Shown: positions 1-10,400, numbered from the stretch's first letter. The stretch is DNA of 64,000 bases from Treponema sp. (GCA_016294035.1 JAEDCT010000001.1:1-64000), one strand, 5' to 3'. Notes: generated by a model from the letters alone, not told the origin. Numbers and translations: made by a program.

Positions 1-82
1 CAACTGCAAGGGAAAAATCATCTATTACTTTTGTCTTTCCATAACTGAAAGAAATGTTTTTAAATTCAAGAATTGTGTTCAT
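1..82 (-). CDS. ABC transporter ATP-binding protein, N-terminal fragment (cut by window edge)
   Basis: Only the first 27 codons are inside the window. The translation opens MNTILEFKNISFSYGKTKV, the typical first strand and aromatic (A-loop) Tyr of an ABC ATPase; the Walker A motif would lie just outside. The ATG at 82 is preceded by a TTGGAG Shine-Dalgarno. It is the third gene of a minus-strand set (binding protein, permease, ATPase), so it should energise the permease at 207-1811. Family assignment is firm from context; substrate is unknown. Confidence 0.8.
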   Translation of the reverse strand, partial: MNTILEFKNISFSYGKTKVIDDFSLAV

Positions 83-206
83 AGAATCTCCAATAAAAAG
101 TCAAGAAGATTGTTTCAATAATCGACTGATTTTTTACGCTGTTCCGCAATGTAATGAGGAACAGCAGTTCAATGTAAGATAATGCCGCGCTATTTTAGCG
201 GTTTTA

Positions 207-1811
207 TCATGCCTCCTTTTTCAGAAGTTTTTCTGCAAGCAAAATTGCAAAGGTCAAAACCGTGAGCACCAAGGCAAGGGATGCCGCCTGTCCCCAATCC
301 CCCTGCTCTGCAAGATTAAGAATTTTAAGGGATGCGAGGGGCGTATCAAATGACACAAGAAAAATAACTGCACTTACAGTTCCAATTCCCCTTGATAAAG
401 TATAGATGAAAGAACTTAAAATTCCTTTGCTGCACAAGGGAGCAATAATGGTTCCGCATATACCTATTCTTGTACTTCCAAGGGAAAGGGCCGCATCATC
501 CAGAGTCGTCCTAACTTGCATCATTGAAGAAGAAATAATTCTATAGGAAAACGGAATGAAACCTACGGAAATTGCAGCGATTACGAGAACCTTTGCATTA
601 TGAAAATTAACAGAAGCTGCAAGAAGGGAAATTGCAAGACCGTGAAAAGTTCCTGGAATGGAAGCCGGAACTTGAATCAGAACATCAATGGTTTTCTTCA
701 AGGGAAAAGAAGACCTGTGTACAAAAAAAGCAGCAAGGAAAGCAAGGACAGTGCTTAAAGCAGCCCCAATCAAAGCGTAAGAAAATGTATTGAACAAAGC
801 CTGAGCGTAATGACCGACAGACTTAATGTGTTCCAGAGTGAATGCCGTATTGATTCCCCAGAGCTTCTGAAAACTTCCTGCAATAATGGATGCAAACTGA
901 GCAAGGACAATCAATGATAAAAATGTACAGACTGCAAAAAGAAGAATTTTTGAAACCACCGGACTTTTAATTTGTGCCGAAGAAGAAATTCTTCCGCCCA
1001 CAGTTGCAGTTTTAACCGCATATTTTTTTACAAGCCATGCCTGAATCAAAAACAATATTACTGACGGAACAAGAAGCACAATTCCTAGTACAACGCTTAC
1101 GGAAGAATCAACCCACCCTGTAAGCTGCGTGTAAATTTCAACGGCAAGAACCTTGTAGCGGCCTGCAACAATCAGTGGATTTCCAAAGTCGCTTAAAATG
1201 CTTACAAGAATAAAAAGAAAACTTGCACTGATGCCAGGAAGGGAAAGTGGAAGTGTTACAGTAAAAAATATTCTTAGCCTGCCTGCCCCCAGCGACAGGG
1301 CACTTTCAGCAAAATGACCGTTCATGTTTCCAAGATTCTGGGCGCAGATTAAAAATGCAATGGGAAAGAAACAGAGAACCTGGGCAACCAAAAGACCCCA
1401 GAATCCATAGAGAGAAACATCAAGACCAAGAATTGTTTTTGTAATGAAGCCCTGTCGGCCCGCAAGCAGAATGAAGGAAAGTCCACCGACAAAAGGAGGC
1501 GTAATCAGATGAAGGACAGGAACCATTGAAAAAAATCTTGCACCTGGAATGCCTGCCACAACTACCGCATAGGCAAAGGCATAGCCAAGGACAACGGAAA
1601 TCAATGCCCCCCAGAATGCAGAGCGCGCACTGTTGCCCATAACGGCAAGAAATTTTCTTGAATTGAAAACAGTACCAAAAGATTCAGCCTTCACTTCAGC
1701 GAAAATCCGGAGCAAAGGAAAAAGCATGGTTGCCGCAAGGACTAAAACAACTGCCCCCCACAGCAACCAGAGAACATAATCCTTTTCCTTAAGACCGATT
1801 TTTTTATTCAA
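207..1811 (-). CDS. ABC transporter permease, fused two-half FbpB type
   Basis: This 534-residue inner-membrane protein has about twelve hydrophobic segments arranged as two related halves, each with a binding-protein-dependent permease EAA-like loop (ESALSLGAGRL near residue 165 and DAALSLGSTRIG near 440). That duplicated layout is typical of ferric-iron FbpB/AfuB permeases, and also of some phosphonate and thiamine relatives. It follows the binding-protein gene with an 8-base overlap and starts with TTG; the next in-frame ATG is within the first membrane helix, so the TTG start is preferred. The small fragment at 1-82 is the matching ATPase. Iron(III) is the most likely substrate, but the sequence does not prove it. 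Confidence 0.85.
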   Translation of the reverse strand: MNKKIGLKEKDYVLWLLWGAVVLVLAATMLFPLLRIFAEVKAESFGTVFNSRKFLAVMGNSARSAFWGALISVVLGYAFAYAVVVAGIPGARFFSMVPVLHLITPPFVGGLSFILLAGRQGFITKTILGLDVSLYGFWGLLVAQVLCFFPIAFLICAQNLGNMNGHFAESALSLGAGRLRIFFTVTLPLSLPGISASFLFILVSILSDFGNPLIVAGRYKVLAVEIYTQLTGWVDSSVSVVLGIVLLVPSVILFLIQAWLVKKYAVKTATVGGRISSSAQIKSPVVSKILLFAVCTFLSLIVLAQFASIIAGSFQKLWGINTAFTLEHIKSVGHYAQALFNTFSYALIGAALSTVLAFLAAFFVHRSSFPLKKTIDVLIQVPASIPGTFHGLAISLLAASVNFHNAKVLVIAAISVGFIPFSYRIISSSMMQVRTTLDDAALSLGSTRIGICGTIIAPLCSKGILSSFIYTLSRGIGTVSAVIFLVSFDTPLASLKILNLAEQGDWGQAASLALVLTVLTFAILLAEKLLKKEA

Positions 1812-2802
1812 CTATTTCTGCCCACCTTGAAAGAACATCTTTTTTCTGTTCAGCAGCAGCTTTAGAATCGTAGTCAATCAAATCGATTTTATCCAAAGTG
1901 ATGGAGCCTTCCTTAAGCTTTGCTCCGGGATTTGTAGGAATCGTATAGTTGAGTCCGCTCAAAATTTCCTGAGCTTCTGCACTTAAAATGAAGTCCACGA
2001 ATTTTTTTGCTTCTTCCATGTGTGGCGATTTTTTTGTAATGGCAATGCAGTCAACATCACCAACGGATTTTGGAGGAGCCACATAATCAACGTCAAAGCC
2101 CTGATCCTTGTATTTTGCCATCATGTGAAGGTATGAAACGCCAAGGGAATATTCACCTGTTCCCAAAAGTTTTGCCGGAGCACTTCCGCTGTCCGGAAAC
2201 TGTCCCACAAGTGGAGCCAGTGCAGAAAGATAATCCCAGCCCTTTTCCATTCCAAGACGCTGAAGCTGGTTCTGAACAAAAAGATAGGCTGTAGATGAGG
2301 CCTGTGGATTTGTCAAAACAATTTCACCTTTAAATGTGTCATTCACCAGGTCGTCCCATGTACGAGGAACTTCAACGCCCGGAAATTTTTCTGCAAATCT
2401 TTTTGTGTTGTAACCGATTCCCAAAGTAAGGACACAGAAGCCCGTATAGGTTCCGTCTGAAGAAAGGGCATATTCAGGATAACCCTCAACTTCCGGTGAA
2501 ACATAAGGCTCAAGGGCACCTGCATCCCGGGCAAGAATATGATATGAAGTTGCACCGCCAAACAGAATGTCCGCCTGTGGATTTTCTTTTTCTGAAATAA
2601 GGCGGTTTACAAGCTCGCCTGTAGAAGCACGCAGATACTGAACCGGGATTCCAGTTTTTTTTGTAAAGAGGTTGCAGATAACCTCAGTTTCCGATTCGTG
2701 TATAATGGAATATACTTTAAGGGTATTGTCTTTTTTTCCGGAACATGCGGAAAATCCAACGCAAGCCATAAAGGCTGCCATAACAGTAAAAATCTTATTC
2801 AT
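1804..2802 (-). CDS. ABC transporter substrate-binding lipoprotein, FbpA-like
   Basis: A periplasmic solute-binding protein of the extracellular-binding-protein family 1/FbpA type: a short charged start, a hydrophobic signal segment and a spirochaete-style relaxed lipobox (GFSAC), then a mature domain beginning LKVYSIIHESE and containing the family pattern ADILFGG near residue 80. About 332 residues, normal for the family. I prefer the ATG at 2802 because it gives a regular signal peptide; an in-frame ATG at 2814 would add MIWA, and neither has a strong ribosome site. First gene of the binding protein-permease-ATPase set. It probably binds ferric iron or a similar anion/metal complex. Confidence 0.8.
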   Translation of the reverse strand: MNKIFTVMAAFMACVGFSACSGKKDNTLKVYSIIHESETEVICNLFTKKTGIPVQYLRASTGELVNRLISEKENPQADILFGGATSYHILARDAGALEPYVSPEVEGYPEYALSSDGTYTGFCVLTLGIGYNTKRFAEKFPGVEVPRTWDDLVNDTFKGEIVLTNPQASSTAYLFVQNQLQRLGMEKGWDYLSALAPLVGQFPDSGSAPAKLLGTGEYSLGVSYLHMMAKYKDQGFDVDYVAPPKSVGDVDCIAITKKSPHMEEAKKFVDFILSAEAQEILSGLNYTIPTNPGAKLKEGSITLDKIDLIDYDSKAAAEQKKDVLSRWAEIVE

Positions 2803-2980
2803 GGCCCAAATCATAGACTCAATCTGATATTATTAAAATATCCAGTTTTCGTAAGTTTTTATATGACCAGATTAAATTGCCAAAAGATCAGTCCCCTATT
2901 GCCAATCTTTTGAATAACTAAGCTTATTTATTTAAGAAGGATAGAAATCAATAAATCAACCAATAAATAACTCGACAGAT

Positions 2981-3018
2981 AGAAACAGGCTAAGATAAAA
3001 TTCCTATGGCCTGTTTCT
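2981..3018. repeat. 10-bp inverted repeat after yeiH
   Basis: AGAAACAGGC (2981-2990) is exactly complementary to GCCTGTTTCT (3009-3018), with an 18-base loop. It lies just beyond the yeiH stop codon on the minus strand. There is no T-run after the stem, so it may be an mRNA 3'-end stabiliser or a weak terminator. Confidence 0.5.
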
Positions 3019-3030
3019 AAATTCTAAAAC

Positions 3031-4125
3031 TTACAAACTAGTAGCAAATATTCCTGTAGCAAGTTGAACTAAAATTGAAACTACTGAAATCATAAGCCAG
3101 CAGCAAAATCCCATTACAATAGGCTTTCCACCCTTTTTAACAAGCATGACAATATTTGTATTAAGACCAATAGCACTCATTGCCATTGCAATAAAAAACT
3201 TGGCAAGCCACTTCATGGACGAAACAAAGTTTTCAAGATAGAACGCAGTAAACTCGCTTTGAGGAAGAATTCCGGCAACAGTGGTAATAATTGATGCACC
3301 GATGAAAAACAAAATAAACCATGGGAATACTTTCTTAAATGAAAAAGCATTTCCAGCATTCTTAGAATTCTCATTTTTTGCCATTTTCATTTTGTAGATT
3401 GCAAGAACAAGTGTAATTGGAATGATGGCTAGTGTTCTTGTAAGTTTAACAGTTACGGCAGTAGAAAGAATCTTATTGCATCCGTAAATTTCTTCAGCTG
3501 TTGATGCTGCAGCAGTCACAGAACTAGTGTCGTTGACAGCAGTACCAGCAAATATGGCAAAACCTTCACTACCCATTCCAAGAGCATGTCCCAATGTTGG
3601 AAAAATAAGTGCGGCAAGAACATTGAACAAAAAGATTACGGAAATTGACTGGGCTATCTCTTCGTCATCAGCATCAATTACTGGAGCAGTAGCAGCAATG
3701 GCAGAACCACCACAAATTGAAGAACCAACCCCAATGAGTGTGGCTGTCTTTCCATCAATTTTCAGCAACTTCATCATTATAAATGCTGCTATCAGAGAAA
3801 TACTGATAGTACATACAATTACAGGAAGACTCTGAAGTCCAACTTTAGCAATGGTTCCAAGATTCAATGAAAATCCAAGAATAATAACAGCCCACTGAAG
3901 AATTTTTTTTGATGTGAATTTTATTCCATCCTTAGTAAAATCAGATGAAGCAATTCTTGAAGAACAAAGTGTAATAATCATTCCTATTAAAATTGCAAAT
4001 ACAGGGGCTCCAATAACGTCCAGTTTTACTTCACCAATTTTTAGTCCACCCAAAACTGTTGCAGCAATGGCAATTACAAGGCAAAGAAGAATTCCAGGAT
4101 TTTTTTTCTTAATGAACATAGTCAT
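3031..4125 (-). CDS. yeiH: YeiH/UPF0324 family membrane protein (putative sulfate exporter family)
   Basis: A 364-residue polytopic membrane protein with about ten hydrophobic helices. It carries the family signature around residues 125-150 (GVGSSICGGSAIAATAPVI) and the conserved AGTAVNDTSSVTAA stretch near residue 195. The family is annotated as a putative sulfate or small-anion exporter, with weak experimental support. I chose the ATG at 4125 because it has an AGAGG site 8 bases upstream; an ATG at 4149 in the same frame lacks one. A possible promoter (TTGTCC, 17 bases, TAAAAT) overlaps the aldolase terminator just upstream. Single gene, not obviously linked to its neighbours. Confidence 0.85.
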   Translation of the reverse strand: MTMFIKKKNPGILLCLVIAIAATVLGGLKIGEVKLDVIGAPVFAILIGMIITLCSSRIASSDFTKDGIKFTSKKILQWAVIILGFSLNLGTIAKVGLQSLPVIVCTISISLIAAFIMMKLLKIDGKTATLIGVGSSICGGSAIAATAPVIDADDEEIAQSISVIFLFNVLAALIFPTLGHALGMGSEGFAIFAGTAVNDTSSVTAAASTAEEIYGCNKILSTAVTVKLTRTLAIIPITLVLAIYKMKMAKNENSKNAGNAFSFKKVFPWFILFFIGASIITTVAGILPQSEFTAFYLENFVSSMKWLAKFFIAMAMSAIGLNTNIVMLVKKGGKPIVMGFCCWLMISVVSILVQLATGIFATSL

Positions 4126-4171
4126 GCTTTTAACCTCTTTTTGAATCAACGATTTCCATTTTAATTTTCCT

Positions 4172-4209
4172 AAAAAAAAGGGACAACCCTAAATACAGGA
4201 TTGCCCCTT
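4172..4209 (-). terminator. Rho-independent terminator of fba
   Basis: On the minus strand the aldolase stop is followed by a stem (AAGGGGCAA.CCT pairing with AGGG.TTGTCCCTT) and a run of eight T. It separates fba from yeiH. Confidence 0.8.
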
Positions 4210-4237
4210 CAATCAACATAATGTCGATTATATAAAA

Positions 4238-5107
4238 TTAGTTAGCCTTTCCTGCAGAACCGAAAGCCTTGCAGAGGTCGATAACCTTAGCTGTGATTGC
4301 ATCGAAACCTGGCTTAAGGAGCTTACGTGGGTCGTATCCCTTACCCTGTGTATCCTTTCCTTCTTCAATGTACTTGCGTGTTGCAGCTGCAAATTCAAGC
4401 TGAAGTTCTGTGTTGATGTTTACCTTTGAAACACCCAGTGTAACAGCCTTGTGTACCTGATCAAAAGGAATACCAGAACCACCATGAAGAACAAGTGGCT
4501 TTCCAGCTACTGCTGTGTTGATCTTATCAAGCTGATCAAAGTTGAGACCCTTCCAGTTTGCAGGATACTTACCGTGGATGTTTCCGATACCTGCTGCGAG
4601 GAAGTCTACACCCAGGTCTGCAATGTTCTTGCATTCTTCTGGATTTGCAAGTTCACCTTCAGAAGCAACACCGTCTTCTTCTCCACCGATTCCACCAACT
4701 TCACATTCAACAGACATTCCCTTTGCGTGTGCAAGAGAAATGATTTCCTTTGACTTTTCTACGTTTTCTGCGAAATCAAAGTGTGAACCATCGAACATAA
4801 CTGATGTGTAACCTGCTTCAATTACTTTCTTTGCTCCTTCGTATGTACCATGGTCAAGGTGAATGGCAACTGGAACTGTGATTCCCATAGATTCATAAAG
4901 ATCCTTGATCATATCAACAACCATCTTGTATCCACCCATGTACTTTGCAGCACCTTCTGATGTCTGGATGATAGCTGGTGACTTTGCTTCCTGAATACCA
5001 GCGAGAATAGATTTTGTCCATTCGAGATTGTTTGTGTTGAAAGCAGGAATTGCGTAGTGTCCTTCCTTAGCCTTTTTTACCATTTCAACTGCTGAAACTA
5101 TTGCCAT
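4238..5107 (-). CDS. fba: Class II fructose-bisphosphate aldolase
   Basis: A zinc-dependent aldolase of 289 residues that splits fructose 1,6-bisphosphate in glycolysis. Zinc ligands are visible in HLDHG (near residue 83) and in the later GNIHG and LHGGSG motifs; GGSG and NINTE form the phosphate and substrate loops. Related tagatose-bisphosphate aldolases share this fold, but no tagatose pathway genes are near, so the glycolytic role is preferred. The start has an ideal GGAGG site. The transcript leader carries a 9-bp inverted repeat (5134-5160), and an extended -10 lies at 5198-5206. Strong terminator downstream; it appears monocistronic. Confidence 0.93.
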   Translation of the reverse strand: MAIVSAVEMVKKAKEGHYAIPAFNTNNLEWTKSILAGIQEAKSPAIIQTSEGAAKYMGGYKMVVDMIKDLYESMGITVPVAIHLDHGTYEGAKKVIEAGYTSVMFDGSHFDFAENVEKSKEIISLAHAKGMSVECEVGGIGGEEDGVASEGELANPEECKNIADLGVDFLAAGIGNIHGKYPANWKGLNFDQLDKINTAVAGKPLVLHGGSGIPFDQVHKAVTLGVSKVNINTELQLEFAAATRKYIEEGKDTQGKGYDPRKLLKPGFDAITAKVIDLCKAFGSAGKAN

Positions 5108-5133
5108 TTTAAACCTCCAAAAGTATATATCTA

Positions 5134-5160
5134 ATCGTGTATCTCATGACCATACACGAT
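5134..5160. repeat. Inverted repeat in fba leader
   Basis: ATCGTGTAT and ATACACGAT are perfect 9-bp arms around a 9-base centre. They lie 27-53 bases upstream of the aldolase start codon, inside its predicted 5' leader, so this is either an operator or an RNA hairpin. Confidence 0.55.
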
Positions 5161-5197
5161 TTCTGAAAAGCCCTGGCCAGGCAAATCATCACAAAAT

Positions 5198-5206
5198 ACT
5201 ATATCA
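5198..5206 (-). promoter_or_regulatory. Extended -10 promoter of fba
   Basis: On the minus strand the sequence reads TGATATAGT, a TGN-extended -10 element; no good -35 is seen. Predicted start of transcription is near 5191, giving a leader of about 84 bases. Confidence 0.4.
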
Positions 5207-5360
5207 CAAAAACCAGACCTTGAAAACATCGTTTTGCAGATTTTATTTCGTCCCTAAAAATCAAGAAAATTTTCCAGGAACGAGACCAGATCTATTTTTT
5301 TCTGTGACGCATATAAGAAATTATATAGATAAAACACGTAAACAATAACTTTTTCATTAT

Positions 5361-5388
5361 TTATCAAATGAGGAAACTGTATTATAAT
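5361..5388 (+). promoter_or_regulatory. Sigma-70 promoter of the HD-GYP gene
   Basis: TTATCA (5361-5366), 16-base spacer, perfect TATAAT (5383-5388). Confidence 0.5.
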
Positions 5389-5462
5389 TATTGAGGGATG
5401 AGAATTTTATGTGACATTATTACATACACCTATGTTATTGATTTTTTTTTGGAGCTGCTAAT

Positions 5463-7163
5463 ATGGTAACATTCTTATACGGCCTTGTTTTTTTGGGAAC
5501 TCTCGCTGCATTTTTCTATATGTTTATTCGTGACTACAAGAATATTGATGTTCATCATTACTCTATTCTTATCATTACACTTCTGGTCAATTTAGGCTTC
5601 TTCATCAAAAGTATGACAACTTCTGTTGGTGAGGCAATTCTACTGAATGACATAATATATCTTAACGGAACTATTCTCCCGGCACTTTTCATTGTAAGCA
5701 TGCTTAAATCATTCAACATCAATGCACCAAAATGGGCGAAGTTTCTTTTGTTTGCTGCAGCAATTGCTCATCTTGTTCTGGTCTGGGTTGGATGCACAAA
5801 TGACATGTACTATGCAAATCCAAGAATTGAATTCACACCAAACGGTACAGTACTTCATTTTGAAAAAGGACCCTGGATGGTCTACCATTTTGTGTATATT
5901 GGAATTGCATGTTCAATTGCACTTTGGCTTTGTATATACGGTCTTCTTCATTCAGAGAAAATATCCAGATGGGTTCTTGCCTGCTATGTCACCATTTTCT
6001 TTGTTGCAGCAATTGCATACGGAATTGAGGTTGTCCTTAAAGTTGATAATGAATTTATGCCTGTCATTTATATGCTGGGAACATGGGTTGTAGTCTTCTC
6101 ATACGGATACACAAGGATGCACAATGTGGATGGAATTGTATCGACAATGTATGACGGACTCACAGACAGAGGATATGTTGCATTCGACAAAAAAGGAAGA
6201 TTCCTCAATGCAAACAAAAAGGCACTGTCAATCCTGCCAGAACTTAACAAGGTACGAGTTGACAGGCATCTTGTTCCGGAAGATGGAAAAATCTACAACC
6301 TGTTCACTGAAGGAATGAAATCTATTTCCAACGGAACATCAAAATCTGAGCTTCTGAAAGTAAATGACATTATATACAAATATGATGTTTCCTATTTTAA
6401 CATTGAAGTCGGCAAAAAGCAGGATGGATTTCTGTTTGAATTTGTTGATGACACAGAACGTCAAAAGCACATGGAATTCATGGAGCATTATAACGACATG
6501 CTACAGAAAAGAGTGCGCGAAAAGTCCCAGCACATTACAGAAATTCAGCAGAAAATCGTTCTTGGACTTTCAGAAATCATTGAAAACCGTGACAGCAATA
6601 CCGGTGGTCATGTAAGAAGAACAAGTGATATCGTTAAGATTCTTGTAAAGACTGTTCAGGATATTGGAAAAATAACTCTTGATTCAGAGTTCATTGATGA
6701 TGTTATAAGGGCTGCTCCTATGCATGATCTTGGAAAGATTGCCGTTGACAATTCAATTCTATGCAAGCCTGCAAGACTTACTGATGAAGAATATGCAGTG
6801 ATGAAAACCCATGCAATAAAAAGTGCAGAAATAGTTCATTCAATTCTTGAGGGCGTTGAAGAAGAACATTTCGTAAAACTTTCATCAAATCTTGCAAAGC
6901 ATCATCACGAGCGATGGGATGGAAAGGGATATCCGGAAGGATTGTCAGGTGAAAAAATTCCACTGGAAGCCAGAATCATGGCACTGGCAGATGTATATGA
7001 CGCACTTGTAAGCAAGAGATGCTACAAGGAACCAATGAGTTTTGAAGAAGCAAGAAAAATCATCCTTGAAAACATGGGAACACAGTTTGACCCGAATCTC
7101 AGGGAAATTTTTGAAAAGAGCTGCAATCAGCTGGAAAACTATTACAAAAACCTTCAGCAATAA
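5463..7163 (+). CDS. 7TM-sensor HD-GYP cyclic-di-GMP phosphodiesterase
   Basis: 566 residues. Residues 1-220 form seven membrane helices of the histidine-kinase-N-terminal 7TM type; residues about 230-330 look like a PAS domain; a short coiled coil follows. Residues 365-555 form a complete HD-GYP domain: H383 in the first helix, H421-D422 in the MHDLGK motif, HHERWDGKGYPEG at 481-493 with the GYP at 489-491. All expected metal ligands appear present, so it should hydrolyse c-di-GMP in response to a signal sensed in the membrane. A PilZ protein at 33974-35101 is a possible reader of the same messenger. A stump of a patatin gene follows 14 bases later. Confidence 0.9.
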   Translation: MVTFLYGLVFLGTLAAFFYMFIRDYKNIDVHHYSILIITLLVNLGFFIKSMTTSVGEAILLNDIIYLNGTILPALFIVSMLKSFNINAPKWAKFLLFAAAIAHLVLVWVGCTNDMYYANPRIEFTPNGTVLHFEKGPWMVYHFVYIGIACSIALWLCIYGLLHSEKISRWVLACYVTIFFVAAIAYGIEVVLKVDNEFMPVIYMLGTWVVVFSYGYTRMHNVDGIVSTMYDGLTDRGYVAFDKKGRFLNANKKALSILPELNKVRVDRHLVPEDGKIYNLFTEGMKSISNGTSKSELLKVNDIIYKYDVSYFNIEVGKKQDGFLFEFVDDTERQKHMEFMEHYNDMLQKRVREKSQHITEIQQKIVLGLSEIIENRDSNTGGHVRRTSDIVKILVKTVQDIGKITLDSEFIDDVIRAAPMHDLGKIAVDNSILCKPARLTDEEYAVMKTHAIKSAEIVHSILEGVEEEHFVKLSSNLAKHHHERWDGKGYPEGLSGEKIPLEARIMALADVYDALVSKRCYKEPMSFEEARKIILENMGTQFDPNLREIFEKSCNQLENYYKNLQQ

Positions 7164-7177
7164 TAGCAGGATACAAA

Positions 7178-7237
7178 ATGAATAAAACCGCACTTGTTCT
7201 TGAAGGCGGTGCAATGAGAGGAATGTTTACCGCCTGA
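7178..7237 (+). pseudogene. Patatin-like phospholipase stump (first 19 codons only)
   Basis: A ribosome site (AGCAGGA) and ATG at 7178 open a frame MNKTALVLEGGAMRGMFTA followed directly by TGA. This is the highly recognisable N-terminus of a patatin/RssA-type esterase, including the GGAMRG oxyanion-hole loop. The serine motif GxSxG and the rest of the family's usual 280 or so residues are absent. It sits 14 bases after the HD-GYP stop, so it was probably the next operon gene before a deletion. Confidence 0.7.
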
Positions 7238-7392
7238 AATTATTGAATCAGTATATTTTCATAATATCATAATAGAGAAAGATTACAAGTACAATCTCTT
7301 CATTAAAAAATACAGAATACAAACTTCCAGCTAAAATCCATCAACAGTAAAGATTTCATCATTTCTTAAAACATTCGGATTATAATTCATAT

Positions 7393-7421
7393 TTGACACA
7401 ATTATAAACATAAACTAAATT
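7393..7421 (+). promoter_or_regulatory. Candidate promoter of the adenylate cyclase gene
   Basis: A perfect -35 TTGACA (7393-7398) with a 17-base spacer to TAAATT (7416-7421). The rest of the 293-base gap 7164-7456 holds only the patatin stump and AT-rich sequence. Confidence 0.45.
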
Positions 7422-7456
7422 CTAAAAGAGAATATTAAAAGCTATGGGAGTTAAGC

Positions 7457-10400
7457 ATGCTTTCAAAAAAATTTTCTGCCCTCACTCTTGCTTTGCTTGG
7501 ATTAATTTCCTCTGCAATTTCACAGAACGAAAAAATTGAATTCAGCAACTCATCAGCAATAATTAACGATGATTTTCTTGCCGAATATGTTGCCAGATCA
7601 TGGACAGCCTCTGATGGTCTTCCCGGAAATTCAATAACTGATATTATGCAGGACGCGTCCGGATACATTTACATTGGAACATACGATGGTCTTGTCAGAT
7701 TCGATGGCGTAGAATTTGTCAAGCTGAACAGAAATTACGACAAACGATTCAACTTTGTTTCTACAAGAGTCATGCATCAGGACACAAAAGGCAACATGTG
7801 GATTGGAACAAATGATGAAGGACTTATATTCATTGACAAAAGCAACAAGGATAACTCTAAAACTTTTTCAATGGAAAACGGACTTCCAAACAATTCCATC
7901 AGAGCATTGGTTGAAGACAGGGACGGAAACATCTGGATTGGAACAGCCTCAGGAATTTGTTACTTAGACAATAATTACAACATTGTTACACCTTCCGGAC
8001 TAGAAAAATATGGTGACGAAAAAGTTCTTGTAAATGACTTATATTGTGACACTGCAGGAAGAATCTGGCTCACCACACTTCATGAAAACGGACTGTATGT
8101 TTTTTCTGACTCCAACAATTGTTTTTCCAGATTTGAAGGAATCAAGAAAATCAAGAACCCAATAATAAGTGTTGTTAAGCAGGACCGCTCCGGAGCATTC
8201 TGGTTTGGAACATCACCACATTATGTCATCAGGCTTGATGGAACAAGTGAAAGCATATTCAATATTGGTCATGGAGTTCAGCAGGGAACAATCATAAAAA
8301 ATATATACCAGGACAAAAACAATAACATCTGGTTTGCTACTGATAACGGGCTCACAATTCTCAACGGAGGAAAATTCTCATACTATGATAAGAACAAGGG
8401 CCTCGTTGACAACAAAATCACAAGGATTATTGAAGACCGCGAGGGAAATATCTGGATTGGAACTGACTGTGGAGGGATTCAAAAACTTAGCTTGAGCAAA
8501 TTCAAGACAATTCCACTCAACACAACAGTCAATGCAATTGCAAACGACAAATTCAGGGAAGTTGTATGGATTGCCTCAGACAACGGTGTCTACTGCTATT
8601 CAGGAAATAAATTCGTCGAAAACAAAATAACCAAAGAATGCAGAAATGTCAGGATACGTGATGTTTCAGTCACAGAAAACGGAGATCTTCTTGTTTCTTC
8701 TTATGACAAACTGGGTGTCATGAAATATGACCTCAACTCAAATTTTGTTTCATGGAAAAAAGAAGATGGACTTACAGGAAACAAAGTTCGGGTAACCCTC
8801 AAGGCAAAAAACGGCGACATCTATATTGGGACAACAACTGGACTTAACATTGTTGACTGCAAGACTGGAAAAATCACAAACATTACAAAAGAAGACGGAA
8901 TAGCAAATGACTACATCATGTGCATAACACAAACTCCCGACGGAAGAATCTGGTGCGGCACAGACGGTGGCGGAATTTTCATTCTCAAGGACAGGAAAGT
9001 TGATGAAATCTACAATCACGAAAAAGGACTATCAGGAAATGTTGTATTCAAAATCATAACTGAGGAAGAAACTGGAATTAAGGACGGAGTAATATGGGTT
9101 TCAACAGGAAATGGCATTTCAAGAATACATGACGGAAAAATCGACAACTATAACTCTTCATGCGGACTACCGGCTGATGGAATTTTCCAGATTATTGTTG
9201 ATTACACAAAGACAGCATGGTTCACATCAAACCTGGGAGTATTCTGTGCCAAATACAGTGACTTTGAAGATTATGCAGAAGGAAAAATTGATTTAATTCA
9301 GGTTAGAAAATTCGGAAAATCAGATGGTCTGGTTTCTGGAGGAGTTACTTCCACTTCCCGATCCATGAAAGATGAAATTGGAAGACTCTGGTTTACCCTC
9401 ATTGATGGATTTGCTGTATATGATCCAATCAAAATAACTGCAAATAAAATATCACCAATAATTGACATTCAGTCTGTAACAATTGAAAACGAAAAGCACA
9501 ATCCATGTGAATCAACTTTCATTATCAAACCAGAAGCAAAGAGAATCAGCATAAAATATACGGGATTAAGTTTTGTTTCCTCAGACCAAATGAGATTCTC
9601 ATACAAGCTGGATGGTTTTGACCAGGACTATTCAGAATGGACAACCAACAGGGAAGTCTCCTACACAAACCTCAAGCATGGAACATACACTTTTTCTGTG
9701 ATGACTAAAAATGGTGATGACATTGTTTCTGAAACAAGCCGGGAATTAATATTCATCAAAAAGCCATTCATCTGGGAACTTGCATGGTTCTGGATTGTTG
9801 TTATTCTACTGGTTTCAGGAATCACGGGATTAATTATCTACGCAAGATTCAGGTCAATGAAAAAATATCAGGCTGAACTTGAGGCAAAGGTCGAAGAACG
9901 AACCCGCGAACTCAGACTAGAAAAGGAAAAATCAGAAAACCTGCTTCTTAATATTTTGCCTGAAGAAGTTGCAAGGGAACTCGCAGAAAAACCCAATGAA
10001 ACAATAGCTCAGTCTTTCCCAAATGCAACGGTTTTGTTTACTGATATTGTAGGATTCACAAACTTAAGCAGTGGCCTTTCCGCATCACAGGTTGTAGAGC
10101 TTCTGAACAAGCTTGTAACAATATTCGACAACAGAGCCAAGGCAGAGGGAATTGAAAAAATCAAGACAATTGGAGATGCCTACATGGCTGCTACTGGATT
10201 GACAACAGACCAAAATAACAAAGGTGTGAGCCAGATGATTAACTTTGCAAGGGGATTACTCAACGATGTAATAATCTTTAATGCACAAAGCAAAATAAAG
10301 GTTCAGATAAGAATTGGAATCAACTGCGGAAATCTTGTTGCCGGAATCATCGGAAAGTCTAAGTTCATTTATGACATCTGGGGAGACACGGTTAACGTTG

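Larger units (their letters stand above)
5108..5462. other. Divergent intergenic region between fba and the HD-GYP gene
   Basis: 355 bases without a gene. It holds the fba leader with its inverted repeat, an extended -10 for fba, a 10-bp perfect palindrome CCTGGCCAGG at 5172-5181, and a plus-strand promoter for the HD-GYP gene near 5361-5388. I see no small RNA or riboswitch. Confidence 0.6.

Noticed and set aside
5108..5462. Riboswitch in the long leader between fba and the HD-GYP gene
   Set aside because: No conserved riboswitch core was recognised; only simple inverted repeats and promoter elements.
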